From assembly GCA_017390475.1 (NCBI GenBank), contig JAFPBO010000020.1, positions 1-36,727 of the forward strand: DNA of 36,727 bases, given 5' to 3'. The position numbers and the translations under genes were made by a program. The DNA is from Loktanella sp. GTDB taxonomy: Bacteria > Pseudomonadota > Alphaproteobacteria > Rhodobacterales > Rhodobacteraceae. This document shows, in pieces, positions 8,969-18,153 of this stretch. Position 1 is the stretch's first letter. Every line of letters starts with the position of its first letter. Below the pieces are notes generated by a model. The model was given only the letters and a program-made list of their open reading frames with translations. It ran no database searches and was not told the DNA's origin.

Positions 8969-10059
8969 ACCAGCCCACCCCCATCCGCGATGATACCGGC
9001 TGGATCGACCGGCGCGAGGCGCAGGGGCAGGCCGCGAACGGGATCGGGCTTTTTGCCTTTTTGCGCAAGTTGGAACGTGAAGCCGGAACGCGCCCGCGGA
9101 TCGGGCGCAACGCAAGGCTACGCGACGCACTGGTGCGCATGGGGCAGGATCCGGCGCTGGCTTTTCCTGGCCGCGATATTGCGCGGGTGGACAAGACCGG
9201 CAACATTCCACGGCTGCGTGCGCAGTTCATGGGGTTTTTCGGCGCTTTCGGTGCTTTCCCCCTTAACTGGACCGAAGAAACCAACCGCTGGTTCGATAGC
9301 GGTGACGAAGCCTTCGTTGCCTTTGTCGATATTTTTGCCGAACGATTTCAGGAATTGTTCTTTCGGGCGTGGTCTGATGCGCATGCGATCACGCAATTTG
9401 ATCACCCGACCAATGACCGGTTTCAGGCATGGCTGTTGTCGCTGATCGGGCAGGGAACGCCCGCCTTTGCCGAACCCGACAGCCTGCCCGCGACGTTCCG
9501 TCTGCGGTTTTTGGCCTTGTCGCTGGGTGAGGTCAAAAGCCCGGTGCGACTGCGCCAGATGCTGGCCGTGCATTTTGGTCCTGATGTCACGATCGAGATT
9601 GAAGAATTCGTGCCGATGTGGCTGGATTTTGAACCAGAGTCATTGTCACGCCTTGGTCAAGGGTGCGCCACGCTGGGTCACGACTGCCATCTGGGTGCGC
9701 GGGTCCTGTCGATCAGTGACAAGATCACCTTGCACGTCCATGTGCAGACTGCTGCACAGTTTGACACGCTTTTGCCGGGTGGGGACGAACACCGTGTTCT
9801 GACGGAATTGGTGTTCGGCTATCTGGGACAGCGCACTGAAATTGATGTGAATCTTTGGCTGCCACAAGGTCAGGTCCGGCCAGCTGTGTTGAGTGAGGCC
9901 GGGCGGCTGGGCTGGATGGCCTGCATCAGGCCTGCGTCGGACAAGCCTGCGGACCAGATGCAGGTGACGCGTTACCGGCTGAACCAGACTTTGCCTCAAG
10001 TCAACAGCTCTGCCGCCCCGCCACACGAATCCCGCTTTGCCCGTGCTGCAAGCACCTGA
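8965..10059 (+). CDS. tssG: T6SS baseplate protein TssG
   Basis: A 364-aa TssG/VasB protein. ATG at 8965 overlaps the tssF stop by four bases (ATGA). The N-terminus has the family pattern of a helix with FAFLRKLEREAG, then PRIGRNARLRDA. The FMGFFGAFGAFPLNWTEE segment (about residues 88-105) is the typical GxxGPLP-like region. The C-terminal half carries FEPESLSRLGQGCATLGHDCHLGARVLSISDKITL, which matches the TssG pattern of LG-x-N/D-x-x-LG followed by a strand. It is a baseplate partner of TssF. tssH begins 16 bases after its stop. Confidence 0.94.
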   Translation: MNQPTPIRDDTGWIDRREAQGQAANGIGLFAFLRKLEREAGTRPRIGRNARLRDALVRMGQDPALAFPGRDIARVDKTGNIPRLRAQFMGFFGAFGAFPLNWTEETNRWFDSGDEAFVAFVDIFAERFQELFFRAWSDAHAITQFDHPTNDRFQAWLLSLIGQGTPAFAEPDSLPATFRLRFLALSLGEVKSPVRLRQMLAVHFGPDVTIEIEEFVPMWLDFEPESLSRLGQGCATLGHDCHLGARVLSISDKITLHVHVQTAAQFDTLLPGGDEHRVLTELVFGYLGQRTEIDVNLWLPQGQVRPAVLSEAGRLGWMACIRPASDKPADQMQVTRYRLNQTLPQVNSSAAPPHESRFARAAST

Positions 10060-10075
10060 ACAAAAGACTTGTCCA

Positions 10076-12736
10076 ATGACTGAAATCACGATTGAAAAAT
10101 ACGCCGGCAAGATGAACCGCGCAGGTTACGACGCCTTTTTGCAGGCCATGCGGCACGCCCGCAACGAACGCAACCGGTATGTTGATCTGTCGCATTGGCT
10201 GTTCCACGCGGTGTCGAACCAGAATGCGGATGTGGCGTTGACCCTGCGCGCGCTGGAGATTGACCGCGCACAAGTGCTGCGTGATCTGGACAAGGCGATG
10301 GGCGCGCTGGACAAGAATGTAACCGAGACGCCGAATATCTCCGAACACCTGGCAGACACGCTCAACCACGCCTGGACCTATGCGACCCTGTTTTTTGGAG
10401 AGGCGCAGATCCGCACAGGCCATGTTCTTGTTGCATTACTGAGCGATCCGCAATTGCGCCGGCAATTGCTGCGCTATTCACTTTTGTTCGACAAGATGAC
10501 AGCCGCGCAGGTTGCGCAGGAAAGTCACGCGCTTTGGGCCGGGTCCGAAGAAGACGCCATGCGCCCGATGGACGGGACGGGCCTGTCCGCATCACCGAAC
10601 GATGAGGGCGAGACCGGGCCCGGTGCCAGTACGGCGCTGGCTCGGTTTGCCGTAGATATGACCGCGCAGGCCGAGGCCGGGAAATTCGACCGCGTGGTCG
10701 GGCGCGACGACGAAATCCGGCAAGTGATCGACGTGCTGTTGCGTCGCCGCCAGAACAACCCGATCCTGACGGGCGAGGCCGGTGTCGGCAAAACCGCCGC
10801 CGTCGAAGGGTTTGCGCAGCGCCTTGCCTCTGGGCAGGTGCCGCCCAAATTGTTGGGCACGCGGCTATTTGCGCTGGATATCCAGTCCATGCAGGCCGGT
10901 GCCTCGATGAAGGGCGAGTTTGAACAACGCCTGAAATCCGTGATCGACGAGGTCCAGTCGAGCCCCGTTCCCATCATCCTGTTTATTGATGAAGCCCATA
11001 CGCTGATCGGCGCGGGGGGCGCGCAAGGGACAGGGGATGCGGCCAACCTGCTCAAGCCCGCCTTGGCGCGCGGAACCTTGCGCACGGTCGCGGCGACGAC
11101 CTGGGCGGAATATGCGAAATATTTCGAAAAAGACCCCGCACTGACCCGCCGGTTTCAGCCGGTGATGGTGGATGAACCGAGTGTCGAGCAATGTTGTTAC
11201 ATGCTGCGTGGCGTGCTGGAACCGATGGAAGCACATCACGGCGTGCGCATCTCGGACGAGGCGATTGTCGCGGCGGTCAGCCTGTCACACCGCTATATCC
11301 CGGCGCGGCAATTGCCGGACAAGGCGGTCTCGCTTCTGGATACGGCCTGCGCGCGCGTTGCCGTGTCGCAAGCCTCTACCCCGGCGCGGATCGAGGACAT
11401 CCGCGAAAAGATTGCGGCACTGGATGTCGAGATCGCGGGCAAGATCGCCACAAGCGATCTGGGTGAACCAGACGAGGAACGGATCACCGAGGCCGAGGTG
11501 GAAAAGACCGCCCTGTTAGACGGTCTGGCCGCGCTTGAAGGCAAATATGCAACCGAAAAGGCGCTGGTTGACGAGGTTTTGGCGCTGCGTGCCAAGCTGG
11601 CCGAAAGTGAGGTATCCGCTGACGCAGACGCCGACACCGGGGCAGAGACGATGCGCACCGAAATGCAGGCCAAGATGGCCGAACTCGAATCCAGTAACCC
11701 AGATGACCGGATGGTTTACGCTCATGTCGATGCGCAATCTGTCGCCACAATCATCTCTGACTGGACGGGAATTCCAGCGGGCCGCATGGTGCAGGACGAA
11801 TTGCAGGCCGTGCTGACGCTGGCTGACAGTCTGGCGGAACGTGTGATCGGTCAGTCTCATGGCTTGCAGGCCATCGCAAAGCGAATCGAAACCAGCCGCG
11901 CGGGTCTGTCCAACCCCGAAAAGCCAATCGGGGTGTTCATGCTGTGCGGTCCGTCTGGTGTCGGCAAGACCGAAACCGCGCTGGCGCTTGCGGAAAGCCT
12001 GTATGGCGGCGAACAGAATATCATCACGATCAACATGTCGGAGTTTCAGGAAGCGCATACTGTGTCTCTGTTGAAGGGCGCGCCCCCCGGCTATGTCGGC
12101 TACGGCGAAGGCGGGCGACTGACTGAAGCGGTGCGGCGAAAACCGTATTCGGTCGTGCTGCTGGATGAAGTCGAAAAGGCCCATCCCGATGTGCATGAAC
12201 TGTTCTTTCAGGTGTTCGACAAGGGCTGGATGGAAGACGGCAACGGCCGCCGCATTGATTTCCGCAACACGCTGATCCTGCTGACGTCCAATGTCGGAAC
12301 GGACATTATCATGGATATGTCCGATCAGGGCGAAAAGATCCCGCCGCTTAACGAACTGGAGGCCGCGATCAGGCCTGATCAGTTGCAGGTCTTCCCTCCG
12401 GCTTTGCTGGGGCGCATCGTGACGATCCCTTACTTTCCGCTGTCCCGTGATGGTCTGGGCCGTATCGCCCGGCTAAAACTGCGTGCGGTCGAAAAACGTC
12501 TGGCCGGGGCGCATGGGGCGACCTTTAACTACGACGACGCGGTGATCGACCATATCATCGCGCAATGCCGTGACCCTGATAGTGGCGGGCGAATGATCGA
12601 CAACATCATCACCAACTCTATCCTGCCTGACCTGTCCCGCGAAGTGCTCAAGCGGATGGTCGCGGGCGAGGTGATCAAAAGCGTGACGGTGAAGGCGGCG
12701 GATGTGTCGGATGTCTTCAGCTACGATATCACCTGA
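10076..12736 (+). CDS. clpV: T6SS sheath-recycling ATPase TssH/ClpV
   Basis: An 886-aa Hsp100 AAA+ ATPase that disassembles contracted TssBC sheath. It has an N-domain (about 1-155) that binds TssC, a first ATPase domain with Walker A GEAGVGKT (233-240) and Walker B LFIDEA (D305-E306), a shortened coiled-coil middle domain (about 455-570), and a second ATPase domain with GPSGVGKT (starting near 625) and LLDEVEKAH (D697-E698). Both nucleotide sites look intact. ATG at 10076 is preferred; the frame is open back to a TTG at 10037 inside tssG. The N-terminus MTEITIEKYAGKMN matches ClpV rather than ClpB, and its position after tssG confirms a T6SS role. Confidence 0.96.
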   Translation: MTEITIEKYAGKMNRAGYDAFLQAMRHARNERNRYVDLSHWLFHAVSNQNADVALTLRALEIDRAQVLRDLDKAMGALDKNVTETPNISEHLADTLNHAWTYATLFFGEAQIRTGHVLVALLSDPQLRRQLLRYSLLFDKMTAAQVAQESHALWAGSEEDAMRPMDGTGLSASPNDEGETGPGASTALARFAVDMTAQAEAGKFDRVVGRDDEIRQVIDVLLRRRQNNPILTGEAGVGKTAAVEGFAQRLASGQVPPKLLGTRLFALDIQSMQAGASMKGEFEQRLKSVIDEVQSSPVPIILFIDEAHTLIGAGGAQGTGDAANLLKPALARGTLRTVAATTWAEYAKYFEKDPALTRRFQPVMVDEPSVEQCCYMLRGVLEPMEAHHGVRISDEAIVAAVSLSHRYIPARQLPDKAVSLLDTACARVAVSQASTPARIEDIREKIAALDVEIAGKIATSDLGEPDEERITEAEVEKTALLDGLAALEGKYATEKALVDEVLALRAKLAESEVSADADADTGAETMRTEMQAKMAELESSNPDDRMVYAHVDAQSVATIISDWTGIPAGRMVQDELQAVLTLADSLAERVIGQSHGLQAIAKRIETSRAGLSNPEKPIGVFMLCGPSGVGKTETALALAESLYGGEQNIITINMSEFQEAHTVSLLKGAPPGYVGYGEGGRLTEAVRRKPYSVVLLDEVEKAHPDVHELFFQVFDKGWMEDGNGRRIDFRNTLILLTSNVGTDIIMDMSDQGEKIPPLNELEAAIRPDQLQVFPPALLGRIVTIPYFPLSRDGLGRIARLKLRAVEKRLAGAHGATFNYDDAVIDHIIAQCRDPDSGGRMIDNIITNSILPDLSREVLKRMVAGEVIKSVTVKAADVSDVFSYDIT

Positions 12737-12777
12737 GCGCGACCCGACATCAAAGTGAATCAGAACGAGGTTTTTAC

Positions 12778-13779
12778 ATGGACTATAGCGATAAATGGCT
12801 TGGAACGATCGGTGGTGGTTTCAGCGCCTCGGTAGTTGGTGGCATGAGCGCCTATCAGACAAATTTATGGAGCATGAATGGTGGCGCAGTACCGATCCCC
12901 GCATTTGTCTTCGGAACGCGGGTTGGCGTTGTCGCACAGGCAGAAATGGGACATTGCTTTTGCCTTTTGACCGGTGTCAGCGGCCCGCACGCATTTTCGG
13001 AAATCCGGTCCCGTGGCGTCGATTGGGTCCTTTCCTTTGGCGGCAAAATTGACGCTGTCACGCGATCATATAGTTCCGCATCACAACTATTGTTGCAGGC
13101 ATCGGCCAAGACCGGCAACTGGGCGGCACAAGAAAGCGCCAAACGGGTCGTACAAACCGTGATGGGTGACTTTGACATCCGACCGGGATCGCCAAGTTTT
13201 GTGCTGCTGCCATCGCCCTTGGCAGTCGGGGTCGGTGCTGGTGTCTTCTACGAATGGCAAACCCTGACCAAGGTCGGCACGGATGTAGCATGGCGCTATC
13301 TGAAACCGGAATGGCGGGTAGAGAATGCTGGCGACAAGGTCGTCTTGCATGTGAACGCAATCCCGGAAGCGGATGGCACGCAAATCGGTCTACAATTCAG
13401 AGTGAAACGTTTCGGGTCGGATGATCTGCTGATTTTCGAAAGCAGTCGGTCAGGGCTGGTGAATATGCGCCGAACAAATCAACTAAAGACTGTACGTGCA
13501 TCGGTGCAGAACGGCTCTCTTGTCGATCCAGCGACCGGTCAGAAGGGACTTGATCTGACCGCTCTAGTTCCAGTTGGCCGTTCGCGTATTGGCATGTTCT
13601 CGGTTTCGTCGACACCGGAACAATTGTTGAATGAACGGTTGCAGATCGGTGTGAATATCACGCGCGACCCGTCGTCGGATACCAATCTCTATAAGTGGGA
13701 ATCAAAGCATTATGTGCCCCTGCAAACGGATGGCAGGGGGCGCTTTGTATCAGCCGCCGATCTCGGCATGAAGACCTGA
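12778..13779 (+). CDS. Unrecognised 333-aa protein, last gene of the plus-strand T6SS operon
   Basis: I do not recognise this protein. ATG at 12778 has a GAGG site at about -10 and lies 41 bases after clpV, so it is probably co-transcribed. There is no signal peptide. Residues 1-65 are glycine-rich and mildly hydrophobic (LGTIGGGFSASVVGGMSAY; GAVPIPAFVFG). A GHCFCLLTGVSGPHAF segment with two close Cys lies at about 60-76. A middle region has another Gly-rich hydrophobic patch (LAVGVGAGVFYEW, about 151-163). From about residue 185 onwards it is polar and beta-strand-like. The combination of no export signal, Gly-rich hydrophobic patches and a place at the end of a T6SS operon fits a T6SS cargo, an adaptor or an unknown accessory factor. 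No catalytic motif is visible and no immunity-like gene follows. Confidence 0.75.
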   Translation: MDYSDKWLGTIGGGFSASVVGGMSAYQTNLWSMNGGAVPIPAFVFGTRVGVVAQAEMGHCFCLLTGVSGPHAFSEIRSRGVDWVLSFGGKIDAVTRSYSSASQLLLQASAKTGNWAAQESAKRVVQTVMGDFDIRPGSPSFVLLPSPLAVGVGAGVFYEWQTLTKVGTDVAWRYLKPEWRVENAGDKVVLHVNAIPEADGTQIGLQFRVKRFGSDDLLIFESSRSGLVNMRRTNQLKTVRASVQNGSLVDPATGQKGLDLTALVPVGRSRIGMFSVSSTPEQLLNERLQIGVNITRDPSSDTNLYKWESKHYVPLQTDGRGRFVSAADLGMKT

Positions 13780-13842
13780 CGCTTTGCGGAAACAACTCTG
13801 CAAGGCCGTTATTTGTGCAGCACTTGCAACACGAAGCTGACC

Positions 13843-16158
13843 TTACAGCTCTGCCAGCATTCCGTCGATGGCGTCGCGAAACGCGCTGATCTCTGGCGGT
13901 ATGCTGACGGGGCGTGATGCGGCGGCTGCGACTGTCGTGCTCCCCGTGCCGGTCATCTTGCGGTCAGCCCAGACCAACAAATCCGCAACGACCCAGTCGC
14001 GCAGGAACGGGTTCGCGTTCACAACAGCGGCCCCCATCACCTGCGCAACCGTAGCATCAGGGTCAGCGCTCAGCGCGGTATTCGCGCCTGCCGGGCCAAG
14101 AAAATGTGCAAGATAGAGCCGACCCGGCGTGGTCTGATGACCATTGCTGCGCAAAAAGGATTCATTCTCGCGCGCTAGGCTGGTCACCATCTCGCGGCTC
14201 AGCGACGGATCGAACCGCAGATCCAGCAATTGGTCTCGGCTCATCGTCGTAAACAGGTCAGGCCGATAGTCGCGCAGCATCCGCAGCCATGTGCTTTCGA
14301 TGAATTGACCCAGCCCTGTGGCGGTGGATCGTGGGTTCATGGCGTGTGCATCACCTGCGCTTTCAACCCGGATGATCTGATCGACCAAGGCTTCGACTGC
14401 CGCGCCCGCGCCGGAGCTGCCAAAGGTCATCGGGTCCACATGCGTGCCATTGACCAGTAATTCGAAATGCAGATGCGGGCCAGTCGATTGCCCGGTCGTG
14501 CCGACGTAACCGATATGCGTGCCTGCCGCGACCTGGGTTCCCCGCGCCAGGTTTTCGGCAAAGCGGTCCATATGAGCATAGCGGGTCTGAAGACCGTCCG
14601 GATGGTCGATATAGATGACATTGCCATAGCCCGCATCATCGCCAATGACGCTGATCGTGCCGGGGGCCGCCGCAAGGATCGGCGTGCCGGTCGGAGCGGC
14701 CCAATCAACCCCGTTGTGGTTGCGGACTTGGCGCAGGATCGGGTGGTGCCGGGGGCCGAACCCAGACACGCGCACGCCTTCAACCGGAATGATCAGGCCA
14801 CCGCCAAGTTGCCCGGCGCGACCGCCAGCCGCAACCGCAGACGTTCTGTCGAAGTCGAAACATTCAAAGCCCGATATCATATCTGCTTCGGTGACATAGC
14901 AATGGATGTCACCTGACGGGCCTTCAATCCCGATGTAGAGGATCTGCCCGACGCCCAGCCCTTCGGGGCCCGGATCAGTAGCATAGACCATGACGATTTC
15001 GTCGCCGTCAGCAACGAACCGTTCCAGATCAAAACGTTGCGAAAGGATCACGATCATTTCCCCGACCAGCCGGGTGGAAAGACCGTTGCGGATCGCCGCG
15101 CTGTAGATGGCGTCGATCAATCGGATATCCTGTGCCGTTGCCTGCGTGCTTTGGCGCACCTGTCCTGCCTGAGTCAACAGGTTGTGGCCCAGCCACGGGT
15201 CCGCCGCAGGCGCGAACCGCCCCGCGCCAGTCTGGGCCAGTGTGGCCAGATATCCGTCAGCATCGTAAAGCGACATTTGCAATAAACGAGGCCCGGTTGT
15301 TTCGCGCACCAACCGCAAAGCGACGATGCTGCCTGTCGGCAAGACCTCTGGTGCTGTGATCTCGCGGATCGCGGCTTGGGTGATCTGGTCGGATGTTTCC
15401 GCGCTGAAGCCGACCCCGCGCAGGATGTCAGCGATGCGACGCTCGGCGCGCAGAACGATGATTTCGTCCTCGAACAACGGCGCGCGCATGTCCTCGCGTC
15501 GGGCAAGCACCACGCTGGTGTTGTTTTCGACGCGGGTCTGCACGAAAACCCCTGCGGCGCCATCGCCACCATCCGCATCGTTCGAGATCAACGTCCCGAA
15601 ACTGCCGTCATCCGCGACGCGGACAATCTCGCCTGCTTCGACCGGGACCATTTGCTGGTTATCTGTTTCCGCCAGGGCCGCGCTGCGTTGCGACTGAAAA
15701 AAGGCGAAATCGTCGCGTGACGAAGGCAGCGTGACCATCAAGCGCGCCTCGCTGACAAACAGATTGTCGCGCACGACAGTCAGCCGATCGGGCGTGTGCA
15801 GCCCGGCCCGCGTCGGTAAAAAATCCTCTGGTCCGGGCAGCCTGCGGGCGGGGCTACGCGCGCCTGCTTCAAACCGCAGGATCATCGGATCGCGGCGCAG
15901 GTGGAGGAATGCTGCCGGTGCGGCGCTGCGTGGACTGGTTGCCGCAATGTCGTCGTCGGTCTGGATCAGCACAAAGGCATCGTCAGCCGCTATTTCGGTT
16001 TGTTGGACAGGCGCGTTGTCAGGCCAGAACAAGAAACCCAGCACCAGCAGTGCCAGCACCACCACAACACCACCGATCCGGGCAGTGACCCGTTTGCGCC
16101 GTCTGGTCTTGGCCTTGGTGCGTGACGCGCTGAAACGCGGATCGATGTCAAAGGTCAC
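13843..16158 (-). CDS. Membrane-anchored bifunctional peptidoglycan hydrolase: M23 metallopeptidase plus lysozyme-like domain
   Basis: A 771-aa protein. A basic N-terminus (KTRRRKR) is followed by one membrane segment (about 28-45), so the rest should be periplasmic. Residues about 230-330 resemble the OapA/LysM-like region found before M23 domains (ADILRGVGFSAETSDQI). The M23 zinc peptidase domain has all ligands: H481-x3-D485 (NHNGVDWAAPTG) and H562-x-H564 (GPHLHFEL). After a short linker a second catalytic unit begins: VESAG with Glu599 followed by NPRSTATGLGQFIESTWL, the pattern of lytic transglycosylase/lysozyme-fold domains. One chain may therefore cut both peptide stems and glycan strands. 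It lies 18 bases downstream of the caspase-like gene. A plausible job is opening the wall for T6SS assembly; a general cell-wall role cannot be excluded. Confidence 0.88.
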   Translation of the reverse strand: MTFDIDPRFSASRTKAKTRRRKRVTARIGGVVVVLALLVLGFLFWPDNAPVQQTEIAADDAFVLIQTDDDIAATSPRSAAPAAFLHLRRDPMILRFEAGARSPARRLPGPEDFLPTRAGLHTPDRLTVVRDNLFVSEARLMVTLPSSRDDFAFFQSQRSAALAETDNQQMVPVEAGEIVRVADDGSFGTLISNDADGGDGAAGVFVQTRVENNTSVVLARREDMRAPLFEDEIIVLRAERRIADILRGVGFSAETSDQITQAAIREITAPEVLPTGSIVALRLVRETTGPRLLQMSLYDADGYLATLAQTGAGRFAPAADPWLGHNLLTQAGQVRQSTQATAQDIRLIDAIYSAAIRNGLSTRLVGEMIVILSQRFDLERFVADGDEIVMVYATDPGPEGLGVGQILYIGIEGPSGDIHCYVTEADMISGFECFDFDRTSAVAAGGRAGQLGGGLIIPVEGVRVSGFGPRHHPILRQVRNHNGVDWAAPTGTPILAAAPGTISVIGDDAGYGNVIYIDHPDGLQTRYAHMDRFAENLARGTQVAAGTHIGYVGTTGQSTGPHLHFELLVNGTHVDPMTFGSSGAGAAVEALVDQIIRVESAGDAHAMNPRSTATGLGQFIESTWLRMLRDYRPDLFTTMSRDQLLDLRFDPSLSREMVTSLARENESFLRSNGHQTTPGRLYLAHFLGPAGANTALSADPDATVAQVMGAAVVNANPFLRDWVVADLLVWADRKMTGTGSTTVAAAASRPVSIPPEISAFRDAIDGMLAEL

Positions 16159-16176
16159 GGCATGACCTTTCGCAAC

Positions 16177-17538
16177 CTAACGGAACACACCCAGCGCAGT
16201 GGCTGGCGCGCGGGGTGCGGGAGCAGGATCTGCGGTGGCGGGTGCTGTGGCTGGTGCGGCGGCCTGCGATTGGGCCTGAGGTGCAGGTGTAGCAGGGCGC
16301 GCAACCACAGGCACGGGGTCACATTCAACCCCGGTCAGCGATACGATCTGTCGAAACAGCGCCACATCAGCCTGCAGGGATACCGGCGTGATGCCGGGTT
16401 GCTTTGCAAAAAACCGGTCGACAGCACCGCGCGACCCTGGCCCCCAGACGCCATCGACGGTCGATGTGTAACAGTCGAACCGGCCCAGTTCGGTTTGCAG
16501 CGCGGCTGCGATTTCGGTTGGTGGTGGATCGAAAGCGCCAGTCAACAGCAGCGAGTCAAAAAGATCAGGATTGTCCGCGCGCAGCGCGATCCGCACCTCG
16601 GGGTCGGTCAGCGTAAGTTCGGACACGACGGCAGGCGGTGCTTCCTGCGCGTTGTCAAACTCTGGCAGTGCCGCAGGGTCGGGAAAGCCGATCAACACCG
16701 ATGGTTCGGGCATGCCCGGTGCGCGTGGCAGAATACCCACTCCCGCCCCGACAGGCGCTGCGGCAAGCACGATGTCGCTTGGCTGTGCTGCCCCGGTGCC
16801 CGATGTGCGCGGCTGCACATTTGTTGCGCTGACGCTGTTTGTGCGTGTCGGTGCGACTGACGTGATGGTGATGACATCATCCAGGCCGCCCCCGATGGGG
16901 CCGACTGCGATGACCGGACCGCTGTGTGCCGCAGCAGGTTCTGTCAGGCGCATTTCGGGGAAACCGTCATCAACAACAACAAGGCCAGCCAGGATTTGCT
17001 GCAACGTTGCCGTGGAAGCTGCGCGCTGGATCCGGTCGGTCAACCGGCTGCCGCTGGGGGGGCAGGGCACCTGTCCAGTGGCGGTGGCGGCCACCCAGAT
17101 GGCAGTATCAGGTGCAGTTTCAGGTAGCGCATAGGATGCGGCAGCGGTGCTCTGATGGGCGCAGGTTTCCAGCAGGAATGCGATCTGCCCGACGCCGGAA
17201 TTGGCGAGTTCCTCGGTCATCTCCGTCAAGGTGAGCGTGCTGTTGCGCAAGGCAAGCGCGCCTTCTGTCGTCGCGGGGCCAGCGATGTAGATGATGATGC
17301 CTTTGCCGGGTGACACTGCTCGCAATGTCGCGATCACCTCTTCCCGTGTGGTGTCCCGCAGCATCGGCACGATCCGCTGGCCGCCGCGCGACAGGCTGGC
17401 CGTGACATGAAACGCATCTGCAAAGGCTGTGTCAGCGCCGTTCCCAGGCTGGCCAATCACCACGGCACCCCAGTCTGATTGCGCCTGCAAACCTGACGCC
17501 GCAGCCGCAAGCCCAAGGGCCGCAATTGTCGTGCGCAT
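16177..17538 (-). CDS. Exported caspase-like protein with degenerate active site and C-terminal peptidoglycan-binding-like domain
   Basis: A 453-aa protein with a clear signal peptide (MRTTIAALGLAAAASGLQA, cut near A19). Residues 20-200 have the outline of a caspase (C14) fold: VVIGQPGNG opening, a GIIIYIAGPA strand (80-89) and a FLLETCAHQS strand (121-130) with Cys126. In active enzymes the first strand ends in G-H-G; here it reads G87-P88-A89, so the catalytic His is missing and the protein is probably a pseudo-enzyme. After a long low-complexity linker, residues about 340-400 contain ALQTELGRFDCYTSTVDGVWGPGSRGAV-type sequence, like small peptidoglycan-binding domains. The tail is Ala/Pro-rich. 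ATG 17538 begins the signal peptide; ATG 17553 with GGGAAAG upstream is an alternative. It is probably the first gene of a pair with the M23 hydrolase. Confidence 0.78.
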   Translation of the reverse strand: MRTTIAALGLAAAASGLQAQSDWGAVVIGQPGNGADTAFADAFHVTASLSRGGQRIVPMLRDTTREEVIATLRAVSPGKGIIIYIAGPATTEGALALRNSTLTLTEMTEELANSGVGQIAFLLETCAHQSTAAASYALPETAPDTAIWVAATATGQVPCPPSGSRLTDRIQRAASTATLQQILAGLVVVDDGFPEMRLTEPAAAHSGPVIAVGPIGGGLDDVITITSVAPTRTNSVSATNVQPRTSGTGAAQPSDIVLAAAPVGAGVGILPRAPGMPEPSVLIGFPDPAALPEFDNAQEAPPAVVSELTLTDPEVRIALRADNPDLFDSLLLTGAFDPPPTEIAAALQTELGRFDCYTSTVDGVWGPGSRGAVDRFFAKQPGITPVSLQADVALFRQIVSLTGVECDPVPVVARPATPAPQAQSQAAAPATAPATADPAPAPRAPATALGVFR

Positions 17539-17616
17539 TATCACAAAACCCATGCCAGAAAACTTTCCCGCGTTTCTAAGTTGATACCATGAGACATGAA
17601 AAAACACGAGTCCTCC

Positions 17617-18093
17617 TCAGGGTGGTGGCGACAGGAAAAGTGTCCAGCGCTCCGACCGGAGCGTGTCTACCTCGTGAAAACGCGCCTCTAGAAAACCGCG
17701 GACGAGGCAATCACTTTCGCCACGGATGGTGAAACGATCCGGCGCGATGCACATCGGGGTTGCACCGCTCAGGATGATGCGACCAAAAACGTCTTGGGCA
17801 AAGACATAGACATAGCGTGCATCAAGCTGATTCTCGATCAGAAAGACACATTGATTTGGCCCGATAGTCCACCAACCGGTTGTCTCGAACGCGGACCTGA
17901 CGAAACTACCAACGGCCAGATTGACCACATCAAAGGTCTGGTTGCAGACCTGAAACTGGGCATGTGCCGCCGGGACCATAGCAAAAACACTGGTCAAAGC
18001 GGTCAATAGCGTCATGAAAACCCGTGACAATAACGCCCGCCAGGGTTGTCTTAGGTGCAGGGGCTTTTTGCTAAATGCCGCAGGTTGGATCAT
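17617..18093 (-). CDS. Exported DUF1036-type protein
   Basis: A 158-aa protein with an N-terminal signal peptide (positively charged stretch to R24, hydrophobic core 25-39, cleavage after PAAHA at 45). The mature part starts FQVCNQTF and contains GWWTIGPNQC and ARYVYVFAQD, the pattern I associate with DUF1036 proteins. The four mature-region Cys (50, 82, 115, 129) probably form two disulphides in the periplasm. A shorter start at 18015 is possible but would remove the charged n-region. It is transcribed divergently from the gene at 18154 with 60 bp between them. Its function is unknown; the context suggests an envelope partner of the neighbouring genes. Confidence 0.72.
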   Translation of the reverse strand: MIQPAAFSKKPLHLRQPWRALLSRVFMTLLTALTSVFAMVPAAHAQFQVCNQTFDVVNLAVGSFVRSAFETTGWWTIGPNQCVFLIENQLDARYVYVFAQDVFGRIILSGATPMCIAPDRFTIRGESDCLVRGFLEARFHEVDTLRSERWTLFLSPPP

Positions 18094-18153
18094 TTTTTAT
18101 GGGTCGCCAAAATTTAGGATGCGTGGAAAAGAATTATCGGGTAAAATAGAAGA

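Noticed and set aside
10037-10075. Upstream extension of clpV to a TTG inside tssG
   Set aside because: The ATG at 10076 gives the normal ClpV N-terminus; the extension overlaps tssG and has no ribosome site.
13780-13842. Possible bidirectional terminator between the converging 333-aa gene and the M23 gene
   Set aside because: A TGCAAG/CTTGCA pair exists but the loop is long and there is no T-run; too weak to call.
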